A DNA stretch of 64,000 bases from Pseudanabaena sp. ABRG5-3 (GTDB lineage: Bacteria > Cyanobacteriota > Cyanobacteriia > Pseudanabaenales > Pseudanabaenaceae), in assembly GCF_003967015.1 (NCBI RefSeq), contig NZ_AP017560.1, positions 4,624,501-4,688,500 on the forward strand. The letters run 5' to 3'. The position numbers and the translations under genes are program-made. How positions within the stretch are numbered: the first letter of the stretch is position 1; every line of letters starts with the position of its first letter. This document shows positions 1-8,945 of this stretch, piece by piece. The notes beneath the pieces are model-generated. The model was not told where the DNA came from. It did not search any database and saw only the letters and a list, made by a program, of their open reading frames with translations.

Positions 1-1
1 A

Positions 2-388
2 GGTGTGCCAGACAACTCCTTTATCATTTTTGGCAATGGCGACAAAATTGGTTTAAGTGAAATCGCGGCTTGGCAGATTCCCCATGTGGAATTGATTGTG
101 CTAAGTGCTTGTCAAACTGGGGAGGGCAAATTGGGAAGTGGCGTAGAGATATTAGGCTTTGGTTATCAAGTGCAGAAAGCAGGGGCAAAAACGGCGATCG
201 CTTCTCTCTGGTCTGTCGATGATGTGGCAACGCAGGTACTGATGAAGTCTTTTTATCAAGAATTTCAAAAGGGTAATATCTCTACGACGGAAGCTCTAAA
301 TAAAGCCCAAATTTCCTTAATTCGTTCATCAGAATTTAATCACCCAAAATACTGGTCAGCATTTTTTGCGATCGGCAATGGTTTATAA
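2..388 (+). CDS. CHAT domain protein, C-terminal end (partial)
   Basis: Only the last ~128 residues are in the window; the frame is open to the left edge. The motif LSACQTGEGK holds the catalytic cysteine of the caspase-like CHAT peptidase, followed by GVEILGFGYQVQKAGAKTAIASLWSVDD, a signature of this family in shorter pieces (GFGYQ, ASLWSVDD). It closely resembles the C-terminus of the complete CHAT-TPR protein at 44237-47419. The catalytic His (HLATH in the paralogue) must lie upstream of the window. The GTG at position 5 is therefore an internal codon, not the true start. CHAT proteins are proteases used in bacterial signalling or conflict systems. Confidence 0.85.
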   Translation, partial: GVPDNSFIIFGNGDKIGLSEIAAWQIPHVELIVLSACQTGEGKLGSGVEILGFGYQVQKAGAKTAIASLWSVDDVATQVLMKSFYQEFQKGNISTTEALNKAQISLIRSSEFNHPKYWSAFFAIGNGL

Positions 389-410
389 GGTAACAAGCAA
401 TGCAATGTCA

Positions 411-453
411 GGTAGTCGTATTGGCGGCGCAAAGCGCCGCCAATACAACTACC
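411..453. terminator. Strong hairpin after the CHAT gene
   Basis: A long stem (GGTAGTCGTATTGGCGGCGC paired with its near-complement, loop AAA) lies 22 bp after the CHAT stop. It could terminate transcription, but there is no T-run, so it may instead be one of the small palindromic repeats common in this genome. Confidence 0.5.
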
Positions 454-499
454 CAATGTTAAAGTATGAAATATTGTCTCTTCTTGTTGGTTCTCGAAT

Positions 500-1231
500 A
501 TGGTTAACACTCTTCCCCAACAGACGACTAGCGAAATTGAAACGGAAGACTGGACTCCGCCCATGCCGCCCACAGACTTAATATTTGATGATGGAGAGCC
601 TTTGGAAACTAATCAACATCGGGTAGCGATGAATGTGTTGATTCGCTCGTACCAGCAATATCGTGGTGAGGCGACTGACTTTTATGTCGGTGGCAATATG
701 TTCATTTACTACAGCACTGCCCAAGTCAAAAATCGTGATTTCAGGGGACCAGATTTCTTTGTGGTTTTGGATGTGGATGGACAACGCGATCGCCTTGGCT
801 GGGTAGTCTGGGAAGAAGAAGGTCGTTATCCTGACACCATTATCGAATTGATGTCTCCCAGTACGGCAAATGTCGATCTTGGGCTTAAAAAACAGTTATA
901 TGATCGCGTGTTCAAGACTCAAGACTATTTTGTTTATAATCCCTTTGATCCTAGTTCTTTACAGGGTTGGCATCACCATAATTCTTATCAGGCGATCGCA
1001 CCAGATAATCGTGGTTGGCTCTGGTGCGAATCCTTAGGTCTATGGCTAGGAACTTGGCAGGGTACGATTGATCGCGAAACGTTAACTTGGTTACGCTTTT
1101 ATGACACAACTGGAGCTTTAGTACTATTGCCTGAAGAAGCCGAGGCTCAACGGGCTAAGGCAGAAAGACTCAGAGCTGAGAGATTGGCATCTCGACTAAG
1201 AGAATTGGGTGAAGATCCTGACAGTTTGTAA
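500..1231 (+). CDS. Uma2 family (DUF820) putative endonuclease
   Basis: 243 residues. The core GPDFFVVLDVDG...IIELMSPST...KKQLYDRVFKTQDYFVYNP (read in pieces) is the PD-(D/E)XK nuclease-like fold of Uma2/DUF820, with the acidic D/E pair and a following K. The C-terminus is a charged helix rich in EAxxxRAxAERLRAE ending in RELGEDPDSL, typical of one Uma2 subgroup. Uma2 genes are massively expanded in cyanobacteria and their role is not settled; a link to mobile DNA is inferred by others. It is one of four in this window and stands alone. Confidence 0.88.
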   Translation: MVNTLPQQTTSEIETEDWTPPMPPTDLIFDDGEPLETNQHRVAMNVLIRSYQQYRGEATDFYVGGNMFIYYSTAQVKNRDFRGPDFFVVLDVDGQRDRLGWVVWEEEGRYPDTIIELMSPSTANVDLGLKKQLYDRVFKTQDYFVYNPFDPSSLQGWHHHNSYQAIAPDNRGWLWCESLGLWLGTWQGTIDRETLTWLRFYDTTGALVLLPEEAEAQRAKAERLRAERLASRLRELGEDPDSL

Positions 1232-1283
1232 AGATCCTAAGCATTAAGGCAAAGTATAAGTAAAAAGGTAAAGGGAAAAATAC

Positions 1284-1841
1284 ATGGTCATCGCAGCAGC
1301 AAAACCCCATAGCCTAGAAGCATTTTTAGAACTACCTGAGACCAAACCCGCCTCAGAATTTCTTAATAACAAAATTAGACAGAAACCAATGCCACAGGGT
1401 AAACATAGTCGATTGCAGTCTAAATTTAGTGCTTACATCAACCAAGCAGTTGAAGATCTAAAAATAGCCTATGCCTTTACAGAATTACGTTGTACCTTTG
1501 GCGGCGCTTCAATTGTTCCTGATATTGCTGTATTTCGTTGGGAAAGGATTCCCCGCGATCCTGATGGACAAATAGCCAATAAATTTTTGACCCATCCTGA
1601 TTGGACGATTGAAATTCTTTCGCCTAGACAAAGCCCCAACAAGGTTTTAGCAAATATATTGCATTGCATCGAAAATGGCACGGAATTAGGATGGATGCTC
1701 GATCCTGAAGAAAAGAATATTTTTGTCATATCTAGCGATCGCCGCATTCATATGTTTACAGGAGAACAGTCTGTAACCGTTCTTAGTGGAATTGACTTAA
1801 CTTTGACGGTTAACCAGATTTTTGATTGGCTCAGTTTTTAA
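1284..1841 (+). CDS. Uma2 family (DUF820) putative endonuclease
   Basis: 185 residues, close in sequence to the Uma2 gene at 9521-10108: both have an N-terminal LPETKPASE/QPETKPASE motif, a KP-Q-QGxHSRLQ stretch, ELRCTFG and PDWxIEILSP. The acidic residues PDIAVF and IEILSP fit the PD-(D/E)XK-like core. It lies 52 bp after another Uma2 gene on the same strand. Substrate is unknown. Confidence 0.88.
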   Translation: MVIAAAKPHSLEAFLELPETKPASEFLNNKIRQKPMPQGKHSRLQSKFSAYINQAVEDLKIAYAFTELRCTFGGASIVPDIAVFRWERIPRDPDGQIANKFLTHPDWTIEILSPRQSPNKVLANILHCIENGTELGWMLDPEEKNIFVISSDRRIHMFTGEQSVTVLSGIDLTLTVNQIFDWLSF

Positions 1842-1843
1842 CT

Positions 1844-1990
1844 GATGTTACGTGGAAGGTTGTAAAACCCTCACCCCTAGCCCCTCTCCCACAGGAGAGG
1901 GGAACAAGAAAATAATTTGATTTTTACTCCCCTTCTCCTGCGGGAGAAGGGGTTGGGGGATGAGGGGCGCTCTTAGTTCCATGTAATATC
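1844..1990. repeat. Palindromic MITE-like repeat
   Basis: The outer ends GATGTTACGTGGAA and TTCCATGTAATATC are near inverted repeats. Inside are two G/C-rich arms (CCCTCACCCCTAGCCCCTCT and AAGGGGTTGGGGGATGAGGG). The same inner core appears at 33571-33666 and 44138-44226, so this is a dispersed family. It separates Uma2 from hisG. Confidence 0.75.
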
Positions 1991-2060
1991 ACTTTTTAAG
2001 ACGCAAGCAGCTATAAACTCAAAATAGAGTTACAGCAACTCTATAGCTATAAAATGGACT

Positions 2061-2720
2061 ATGACCAACGCTGTAACCAACCATTCCATGTTCACCTTCG
2101 CACTGCCCAAAGGCTCACTATTAAAAGACTCCATCCGCTTACTCCAAGGCGTAGGACTCGACTTTAGTGTTTTTCTTGATGCCTCTAACCGTCAACTGCA
2201 AATCTTAGATCCCACAGGAACCGCTAGAGCCTTACTGGTCAGAGCGCAGGATGTACCTGTATATGTGGAATATGGACAAGCCCAAGCAGGCATCGTCGGA
2301 GAAGATGTCTTGCGCGAAAAAACGCCCAAAGTAGCCAAATTATTAGACTTAGGATTCGGCGGCTGTCGGATGTCGATCGCTGTTTCAGGAGAGAGCCGCT
2401 ACCGATCGCCCCTAGACCTACCACCCCATAGCCGCATTGCCTCAAAATATGTCGGTTGCGCCCGTGAATATTTTGACAGCATCGATTTACCTGTCGAAAT
2501 TATTCCCCTCTATGGCTCCGTTGAGCTAGGTCCCATCACAGGCATGGCTGAGGCGATCGTTGATTTAGTTTCTACGGGGAAGACTTTAAAGGATAACGGA
2601 CTGATTGAAATTGAAGTGTTGTATCACAGTACCGCCAGATTAATTGCCCATCCCTTGAGTTATCGCTTATATAGCGATCGCTTTAGCGAGTTAATGGAAA
2701 AGATGCAGGTCAAATCATAA
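2061..2720 (+). CDS. hisG: ATP phosphoribosyltransferase, short form (HisG)
   Basis: 219 residues, the length of the short HisG class, which lacks the C-terminal regulatory domain and needs HisZ for activity. It catalyses the first step of histidine synthesis, joining ATP and PRPP. The N-terminus [16 protein letters not shown], the [10 protein letters not shown] segment and [16 protein letters not shown] (PRPP-binding loop region) are typical. hisZ is not nearby, as expected for scattered cyanobacterial his genes. A later ATG at 2088 is an alternative start. Confidence 0.95.
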   Translation: MTNAVTNHSMFTFALPKGSLLKDSIRLLQGVGLDFSVFLDASNRQLQILDPTGTARALLVRAQDVPVYVEYGQAQAGIVGEDVLREKTPKVAKLLDLGFGGCRMSIAVSGESRYRSPLDLPPHSRIASKYVGCAREYFDSIDLPVEIIPLYGSVELGPITGMAEAIVDLVSTGKTLKDNGLIEIEVLYHSTARLIAHPLSYRLYSDRFSELMEKMQVKS

Positions 2721-2745
2721 AAAAGGGCGCTAAGCGCCCTTTTTT
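2719..2745. terminator. Bidirectional terminator between hisG and prk
   Basis: AAAAGGGCGC-TAA-GCGCCCTTTTTT forms a perfect stem with A- and T-runs on either side, placed exactly between two convergent genes, so it can serve both strands. Confidence 0.9.
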
Positions 2746-3651
2746 CTAACCTTTGAGTTGCTTCGACTCAACTACGAGAGAATCAATTAATGGTTGAAGG
2801 ATCAATTCCATTGCCATACCCATCTTGCCACCGGGGACAACTAAGGTGGTATGACGAGACATGAAGGAATCATGGATCATGTCTAACAAATAACGGAAGT
2901 CAATTTGGAACTTCTCACGGAAGACACGATTGGTGTGGATAATTACAAAGCTTTCGTCAAGGGTAGGGATATCGCGAGCAATGAAAGGATTGGAAGTATC
3001 AACGGTAGGAACGCGCTGGAAGTTAATGTGAGTATTCGAGAACTGAGGCGCAATGTAATTTACATAGTCAGGCATCCGACGCAAAATTGTATCGACGATC
3101 GCTTCAGCACTGTAGCCACGTTCAGCATTATCACGATGGATTTTTTGAATCCATTCCAAGTTCACAATGGGAACTACACCCACCAACAAATCGACATATT
3201 GGGCAAGGTTAATATCTTCTGCAACCACACCACCATGCAAACCTTCATAAAAAAGCACATCGGTATTAGGTTCGATGCTTTCCCAAGGAGTGAATTCACC
3301 AGGTTGATTGCTTGTACCTAAGCGACCATTGTGATACTCGGCTTCTTCAGGACTGTGCAGATAGTAACGTCTTTGACCATTACCAGTTTCACCATATTCC
3401 TGAAACAGAGCTTCGAGCTTATCTAGCAAATTGGCATTTAAACCAAAGTGGCTGAGACTACGACCTTCCGCCGCAGCTTGTTTCATGGCTTCGCGCATTT
3501 CTAGGCGGTTATATTTGTGGTAGCTATCACCTTCAATAACGGCCGCTTGGATATTTTCAATTCGGAAAATATGTTCAAAAGCTCGCTTAACGGTGCTAGT
3601 ACCAGCACCCGATGAACCTGTTACCGCAATAACTGGATGTTTTTTAGACAA
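2746..3651 (-). CDS. prk: Phosphoribulokinase, class I (proteobacterial) type
   Basis: 301 residues. The P-loop GSSGAGTST lies at residues ~12-20, followed by EGDSYHKYNR, FYEGLHGG, LEWIQKIHRD and VPTVDTSNPFIARDIPTLDES, all hallmarks of phosphoribulokinase. It makes ribulose-1,5-bisphosphate from ribulose-5-phosphate and ATP. The length and motifs match the shorter class I enzyme of purple bacteria (octameric), not the ~333-residue redox-controlled class II enzyme that runs the Calvin cycle in cyanobacteria. It is thus probably a second, paralogous kinase with a different control or substrate. It stands alone on the minus strand. Confidence 0.88.
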   Translation of the reverse strand: MSKKHPVIAVTGSSGAGTSTVKRAFEHIFRIENIQAAVIEGDSYHKYNRLEMREAMKQAAAEGRSLSHFGLNANLLDKLEALFQEYGETGNGQRRYYLHSPEEAEYHNGRLGTSNQPGEFTPWESIEPNTDVLFYEGLHGGVVAEDINLAQYVDLLVGVVPIVNLEWIQKIHRDNAERGYSAEAIVDTILRRMPDYVNYIAPQFSNTHINFQRVPTVDTSNPFIARDIPTLDESFVIIHTNRVFREKFQIDFRYLLDMIHDSFMSRHTTLVVPGGKMGMAMELILQPLIDSLVVESKQLKG

Positions 3652-3833
3652 ATTTTTTCTCCTTAAATTTATATATAAACCTTATTCCGTGGGTATGGGT
3701 CTAAGGTGAGACGAAATTATTTAGAGATTGTGGAGATTACCAGAGGCACGTCAGCCAAAGGTGCAAATCTCTTAAACCATTTAGAATTACTATACCTTTG
3801 TATATAGCGCCAACGAAAGCAAAATTTGCGAAC

Positions 3834-4856
3834 ATGATTTCGGCTACATCTAAATTACAGCAAAAATTCGCTGAACCTTTAACTATTGGCAATGTCACCC
3901 TCAAAAGTCGGGTACTGCAATCGCCATTGTCGGGGGTGACGGATTTGGTATTTCGGCGATTGGTGCGGCGCTATGCCCCAGACTCGATGCTCTACACCGA
4001 GATGATCAGCGCGACGGATCTGCATCACATGAAAGCTTTGCCGAAATTAATGGAGATCGATCGCCACGAAACACCCATTAGTATTCAGCTTTTTGATTGT
4101 CGTCCTGACTTCCTTGCAGAAGCCGCCCAAAAAGCAGTACATGAGGGGGCGGACACCGTAGACATTAATATGGGTTGTCCTGTGAATAAAATCACGAAAA
4201 AGGGTGGCGGCTCGTCTTTACTACGGCAGCCTGAACTGGCGGCGCAAATTGTGCGATCGGTGGTCGAGGCTGTGGATATTCCTGTAACCGTAAAAACGCG
4301 CATCGGCTGGGATGATGCCGAAATTACGATCTTAGATTTTGCTAAACGCATGGAGGATGCAGGAGCCAAGATGATCACCGTCCATGCCAGAACGCGATCG
4401 CAGGGCTATACAGGTAACGCTAAGTGGGAATGGATTCGCAAGGTCAAAGAGGTGCTGACAATTCCTGTAATTGCCAATGGTGATATTTTTTCGGTGGAAA
4501 ATGCGATCGCCTGTCTAGAGCAGACGGGAGCCGATGGGGTGATGTGTTCACGCGGGACATTGGGCTATCCCTTTTTAGTGGGGCAAGTCGATCATTTTTT
4601 AAAAACAGGTGAACGTTTGCCCGACCCGACCCCAATTGAATGTTTACAAGTCGCGAAAGAACATTTACAAGGACTTTGGGACTACAAAGGCATTCGTGGC
4701 ATTAGGCAATCACGCAAACACATGACTTGGTACGCGAGGGGCTTTGCGGGAGCCGCAGTATTACGCGATCGCCTCTGTCGCATTGAGTCCTTGCAAGATG
4801 GGATGGACTGTCTTGATGGGGCGATCGAGGAGTTGCAGGTAGAAAGGTTTGTTTAG
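3834..4856 (+). CDS. dusB: tRNA-dihydrouridine synthase (DusB-like)
   Basis: Flavin enzyme that reduces uridine to dihydrouridine in the D-loop of tRNA. It has the SPLSGVTDLVFR start of the TIM barrel, the active-site motif NMGCPVNKITKKGGGSSLL with the catalytic Cys, VKTRIGWD, ITVHARTRSQGYTG and GDIFS. The ATG at 3834 gives 340 residues and begins just before the barrel; an upstream TTG at 3798 would add 12 residues and is less likely. A dusA-type paralogue lies at 43119. NifR3/DusB subgroup assignment rests on motifs only. Confidence 0.9.
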   Translation: MISATSKLQQKFAEPLTIGNVTLKSRVLQSPLSGVTDLVFRRLVRRYAPDSMLYTEMISATDLHHMKALPKLMEIDRHETPISIQLFDCRPDFLAEAAQKAVHEGADTVDINMGCPVNKITKKGGGSSLLRQPELAAQIVRSVVEAVDIPVTVKTRIGWDDAEITILDFAKRMEDAGAKMITVHARTRSQGYTGNAKWEWIRKVKEVLTIPVIANGDIFSVENAIACLEQTGADGVMCSRGTLGYPFLVGQVDHFLKTGERLPDPTPIECLQVAKEHLQGLWDYKGIRGIRQSRKHMTWYARGFAGAAVLRDRLCRIESLQDGMDCLDGAIEELQVERFV

Positions 4857-4891
4857 TGGTTTTATGCGGCGGCTCAGACTTTCATTACAGA

Positions 4892-5314
4892 CTATGATAA
4901 AAATATGCGTTCAAAAGGTTGTTTGCGATAGCGTCGGTAAATATCGAAGTCACTGTCTAATGTGGCGATCACAGCAATATTTAGTCTTTCAGAAACAACA
5001 ATTAGTGATAAATCAGTAAAGTCTGCGGGTAGATCTTGATAGGTGGTATTAAGCTGCTGAATTCTTTGATAGTCTGATGATTGCAAGTGTTCGCATAGAA
5101 TAGCTTGCTTAAATAAGGCAGATAGAAATTCGTTTTGAACTTGAATGTTTGGTGCAAGTAGCCATAGAACCTCTGTAACACAAGCAACTGTGGTAACAAG
5201 TTGACTGGTGCAAGTACTGAAAAAGTTAATTGCTTGTTGGTGATGTTTATCTTTGCGATCGTAAAAAGCAACGATAATTCCAGTGTCAATTAAGATTAGG
5301 CGATGGTTATTCAT
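4892..5314 (-). CDS. PIN-domain toxin (VapC-like)
   Basis: 140 residues with PIN nuclease acidic positions: LIDTGIIVAFYD near the start, TEVLW in the middle, DFTDLSLI and ATLDSDFDIY near the end. PIN toxins cleave RNA using Mg2+ held by these residues. The gene overlaps the preceding antitoxin-like gene by 8 bp on the same strand, which supports a toxin-antitoxin operon. Confidence 0.85.
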   Translation of the reverse strand: MNNHRLILIDTGIIVAFYDRKDKHHQQAINFFSTCTSQLVTTVACVTEVLWLLAPNIQVQNEFLSALFKQAILCEHLQSSDYQRIQQLNTTYQDLPADFTDLSLIVVSERLNIAVIATLDSDFDIYRRYRKQPFERIFLS

Positions 5315-5567
5315 GTCTTGACTGATATTTCGCTCTAATCTTTTCCGCGATTATTTTTTTACGAACATTTCTATCTGATAGATCTCCCGATCCTTCCAAG
5401 AAGTGCTTAGGATAACCGCCCATGCGTTCTAATACTGTCTGCGATGAAGATGGTGAGATAGCAGTATTTTTCTGAAGTGATGAGATAAATTGCAATACAA
5501 GGGGGATTTGCTGCTCATCAAGTTGACTAATCGCTTCTAGTAGTTGAGTCTGATTATTGGGAGACAT
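5307..5567 (-). CDS. Antitoxin partner of PIN toxin
   Basis: 86 residues, first gene of a two-gene operon with the overlapping PIN gene. It begins with an amphipathic helix (LLEAISQLDEQQIPLVLQFI) and ends in a basic tail. Cyanobacterial PIN toxins often have such small partners. The family is not one I can name; the role is inferred from context. Confidence 0.65.
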   Translation of the reverse strand: MSPNNQTQLLEAISQLDEQQIPLVLQFISSLQKNTAISPSSSQTVLERMGGYPKHFLEGSGDLSDRNVRKKIIAEKIRAKYQSRHE

Positions 5568-5733
5568 GGCAACTGAGCTATATATATGGGTCTAGTGTAG
5601 CAAGGATATCAATTATTGGCTGGATATCAGATTGAATTTTGCGATTAACGTTTGGTTAGTGGTTTTAGGAGGCGGATGAAGGGTAATGTAAAGAGAACTT
5701 CGATCATAGGGTATGGGTTATGGTGTTTAGCTT

Positions 5734-5976
5734 TCAGCTTTTAGCTTTTTGAGTGAGTCGTGTCAGGTTAGCAAAAAACTTGCGGAACTCTGGACATTTT
5801 TGTTGGGCGATCGCAGAGTCAAGTTGCTTGATAAAACGGGCGGTATGCAGTTGTTTGGAATATCTCATTCCTTCTTTTTGTTCTGAGGCTTGGATAATCG
5901 CGTTGGAAAGTTTTTGATGATAGCTCTGAGGAAATGCGGGATCTAGTCCAAAATTTTCGGGATTGCTAAAGGATAG
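5734..5976 (-). pseudogene. Separated C-terminal end of the DUF4276-like gene
   Basis: Directly after the TAA at 5977-5979 the same frame continues open for 80 codons (LSFSNPENFGLDPAFP... ending TRLTQKAKS) to a TGA at 5734. NPENFGLDP and the helical end look like normal protein and fit the family's usual length (~250). A CAA-to-TAA change would explain the break. No start codon with a binding site is evident. Confidence 0.7.
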
Positions 5977-6504
5977 TTAGCGGTCGGTTACAAGCCAGTG
6001 CTGCATTGCTTTACATTTATCGCGAAAGTCGGGATCTCTAGCTAAGGTTTGATCCCAATCGGCTATCACCCAAGACTCTAATTCTGGTTTGGCGAATCCG
6101 ATGATGTGATTGACTGGTGGAATGTTGGGGTTGTTTTTCCATACTTGATTGAGGAGATCTACAAATTCTTGAGATTTTTGTTGACTGAACTCGTTTGGCT
6201 CGTTAATGCCTTGGGGTGGATAGTCGAGATCGTCAAAAATCAAAATGAGATCGCACATGGGATCATTTAATCTGAATTTATGATTTAATCTCTCTTCAAT
6301 TTCTTTGAGCAATGATTTACCTGTCAAGCCTTGAGAAGCTCGATCTGTCTTAGGTTTTACACCTAGTTTGTTGGGTTTTATTCCTTCCTTATTACTAACT
6401 GGTGTCACTCTTTGGAAGTCACAATTTGGAAATTCTCTGCGTAAGTAGGGAAGTAGTCCTGATATTTCCGATTGTCCGCCTCCTGCAAATACCCATACAA
6501 TCAC
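5977..6504 (-). CDS. DUF4276/TOPRIM-like protein, probably truncated by a stop
   Basis: 175 residues to the stop. Acidic motifs fit a TOPRIM/OLD-type nuclease fold: GGGQSE near residue 13, FDDLDYP at 90-96, and KPELESW at 139-145. Families of this kind (DUF4276, DUF4435, RloB) commonly pair with an AAA ATPase, as here: the start overlaps the ATPase stop by 4 bp (ATGA). That arrangement recalls ATPase-TOPRIM defence pairs such as PARIS and AbiL. About 80 further codons lie in frame after the stop, so the product is likely shortened, either by mutation or by a sequencing error. Confidence 0.75.
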   Translation of the reverse strand: MIVWVFAGGGQSEISGLLPYLRREFPNCDFQRVTPVSNKEGIKPNKLGVKPKTDRASQGLTGKSLLKEIEERLNHKFRLNDPMCDLILIFDDLDYPPQGINEPNEFSQQKSQEFVDLLNQVWKNNPNIPPVNHIIGFAKPELESWVIADWDQTLARDPDFRDKCKAMQHWLVTDR

Positions 6505-7784
6505 AACGCCCAGCCTCCGACTTCAGGTTCACCGACTCGATACAGATCGCCAAGTTCCCATCCTTCATCTAAACGATCTTGGAGTCTTTCTCTGGATAGG
6601 GTTTTGGCATGGAATAGGGTTTGCTCTGGGTTGGAGGCTTCAAAGACATGGACATTTTCGAGACGGTCTGTAAATTTATCCAATAGGTCGGGGCTATGGG
6701 TGGTGATGATTACCTGTGTTCTAGCGGCAGCGTTTTTAATCCATTCGGCGAGGTAGCTTAGCCATTGAACATGTAAGCCGACTTCTGGTTCGTCAATGAC
6801 GATGAGGGAGGGTAAGTTAGGGGAGTTGAGGATGATTGCCCAACATAGCATTCTGACTGTGCCATCGGACATTTCATCAAGGTATAGGGGACGTTTGGTG
6901 TTATGCAAATGCCATTCAATGCTAATTCTGGTTCTACCTGTTCTGATGGGGCGAATGCGTTTTGTTTGTGGCACGATGTCGCGCATGATGACGTTGAGTT
7001 GGTCTTCAAAGTCAATGCTTTCTTGGATGAGGTTGTCTAGGACTAGGGCGAGGTTTTCACAGTCAGGGTTGAGATATTTCTCTGGAGATCCGATTTCTGG
7101 TTCTGCGTTACGAATCTCTTTTAGATTCATGTTATTAGCGCTGTAAAATCGCCAATCAGATACTAGATTGATGATTTTGCGACGAACAAGGTAAATTCTT
7201 TCAATATCTGATGAGTTTTTTGTAGTTTCTAGTAGTTTTGGAAGAATAGATAGACCAATCTCATCATCCTGTATTTCAGTCATTTTTGTGTATCTGGATT
7301 GCTCTGAATCTTCTGTAATATCTGTAAGAACAGTCCCAATTCCAATTGATTGGCGAAATTTATAATAGTATAGTTGATTGGCAAAATTATAGAAAGATTC
7401 GTCTACGATTTGAGGCAATTTCTTGTCTGAACATAAAATAGATAACCATAAACTTAACTCTTGATTTTCATGATGAAAATCATCTTCTGTCACAAAGTTG
7501 AATGATAAATTTACTTTTTCAGGATATGTGAATCCTACATTTAACATTCCAGATTTACTTAGATCTGCTACCGCTTTTGTAAAGTTTGTTGCATTATTTT
7601 TTTCTGGAGTAAAAATACCTGACAGACTACTACTTAAGAATCTCAGTAAACCTAAGAAGTTACTTTTCCCAGACCCATTTGACCCAATGAAGATATTCAA
7701 ACCCTCACTTAATCTCAATCCTTGGTCTAGATCGAGATTTTTATATCTCTGAGTGCTAACCTTGCCAATATGTTTTATTTTCAT
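6501..7784 (-). CDS. AAA family ATPase (OLD/ABC-type), paired with DUF4276
   Basis: 427 residues. Walker A GSNGSGKS is at 34-41. The signature-like stretch MSDGTVRML precedes Walker B LIVIDEPE at 327-334 with catalytic glutamates, and the switch histidine is in TTHSPD near 363. This is the SMC/RecF-like AAA_15/AAA_21 type seen in OLD and retron or PARIS ATPases. The gene leads the operon with the downstream TOPRIM-like gene. Function in phage defence is inferred from this pairing. Confidence 0.88.
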   Translation of the reverse strand: MKIKHIGKVSTQRYKNLDLDQGLRLSEGLNIFIGSNGSGKSNFLGLLRFLSSSLSGIFTPEKNNATNFTKAVADLSKSGMLNVGFTYPEKVNLSFNFVTEDDFHHENQELSLWLSILCSDKKLPQIVDESFYNFANQLYYYKFRQSIGIGTVLTDITEDSEQSRYTKMTEIQDDEIGLSILPKLLETTKNSSDIERIYLVRRKIINLVSDWRFYSANNMNLKEIRNAEPEIGSPEKYLNPDCENLALVLDNLIQESIDFEDQLNVIMRDIVPQTKRIRPIRTGRTRISIEWHLHNTKRPLYLDEMSDGTVRMLCWAIILNSPNLPSLIVIDEPEVGLHVQWLSYLAEWIKNAAARTQVIITTHSPDLLDKFTDRLENVHVFEASNPEQTLFHAKTLSRERLQDRLDEGWELGDLYRVGEPEVGGWAL

Positions 7785-7842
7785 ATTTTGCTGATTAATT
7801 TTATTTACTTGAAAATTCTCTAGCTAAAGGTTTAGCTAAATT

Positions 7843-8655
7843 TCAATGCTTTCCAGAAGTCAAAATCTCCTTCATTTCTCTTATCAAATGATCTTGTTCT
7901 TGTCGTAATTCTTCTAGACGGATTAGGATTTTGGGCAATCTTTCTTGTATATCTAAATTGTTGGATTTGATTAATGGGATGCCTTGAAAAATTTTGAATA
8001 CTGATATAAATGGAATTTTCAAAACAACCAGAAAAATTTGCGGAATAAATTTTATGATTGCATTTAGCAGATTCCAAAACACTAAAAATATAAACAGTAT
8101 TAAGATGATGGCTAAGAGAGGATGATTAACAATCCAAGCTATTGCTGGATGCTCAAGCATCCACATTTGTATTGAAGTAAGAATTACTTCTTGAACACTA
8201 TTTGCTATAGCACTACTTAGTTGCTCTGCTTTGTGCAATGTGTCATCAAGAGCAAGTTTTGTCTTATCTGCTGCTTCAGAGATAGAGTTTGTTGCATCAT
8301 TTATTTTGTGAACCGAAACATTAGTTGCTTCATTCAATGCACCAGTTGCTTTGTCAGTTGTTTCTTTGACTACACTAGCCGCTTGATTACTTGCCTCAGT
8401 AAGTGTCTTAACTGCCCCATTTGTTGCGTCTAAAACAGAAGTCTTAATTTTTGTCGTAGCCTCATTTAAGCCACTTACTGCTTTAGTAAAGTTATTAGTT
8501 AAGTTATTAATGGTCTGTCCTGAACTGTCTGTCAAAGCTCCAAACTTGTCGAATGCATTTTTTGCTTCAGTAGCTACGGTATTGGTTGCTTTATCTGTAA
8601 AACTCTCAATATTATTTTTTACATTTTGTATGGTTTCAGAAAAGTTATCCATCAT
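7843..8655 (-). CDS. Membrane protein with apolipoprotein-like helical repeats
   Basis: 270 residues. The first ~160 are repeating amphipathic helix with 11-residue-like periodicity (KATNTVATEAKNAFDKF, ATNSISEAADKTKLALDDT), rich in Ala, Thr, Asn and Lys. Two hydrophobic stretches follow (HPLLAIILILFIFLVFWNLL, then FLVVLKIPFISVF), then a charged tail with a short coiled coil (RLEELRQEQDHLIREMKEIL). No enzyme motif is visible. It is codirectional with, and 58 bp upstream of, the ATPase gene, so it might belong to that operon; this is weak. Confidence 0.7.
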   Translation of the reverse strand: MMDNFSETIQNVKNNIESFTDKATNTVATEAKNAFDKFGALTDSSGQTINNLTNNFTKAVSGLNEATTKIKTSVLDATNGAVKTLTEASNQAASVVKETTDKATGALNEATNVSVHKINDATNSISEAADKTKLALDDTLHKAEQLSSAIANSVQEVILTSIQMWMLEHPAIAWIVNHPLLAIILILFIFLVFWNLLNAIIKFIPQIFLVVLKIPFISVFKIFQGIPLIKSNNLDIQERLPKILIRLEELRQEQDHLIREMKEILTSGKH

Positions 8656-8945
8656 TACTTAATGTTTATCATAGATTGATGATTGTTCGTTATTTTAGTC
8701 TAATTTAGCAAAAGATTTTAGGATTTTGAAGAACAGGATAGAGTTCATTGTGAGATCGCCTTCATTTTGCGATGCTATACTCAAATTACAGTTAATCTTC
8801 AAACTGCTACCAAACCTATGACCCAAGTAATTATTGAAGACATCGATAAAAGCTAAATCAGCAAGCAGTCCTTCGGGGGCGATTCGAGTAGAGCTAAAAT
8901 ACATACTTGAATCCACAGTTTTATCCCCTCCTAAATATTAATGAG

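Noticed and set aside
8695..8916. Minus-strand 73-residue open frame
   Set aside because: No recognisable protein; its 3' part resembles sequence near 10130-10165 and may be a decayed gene end, but too little is left to call.
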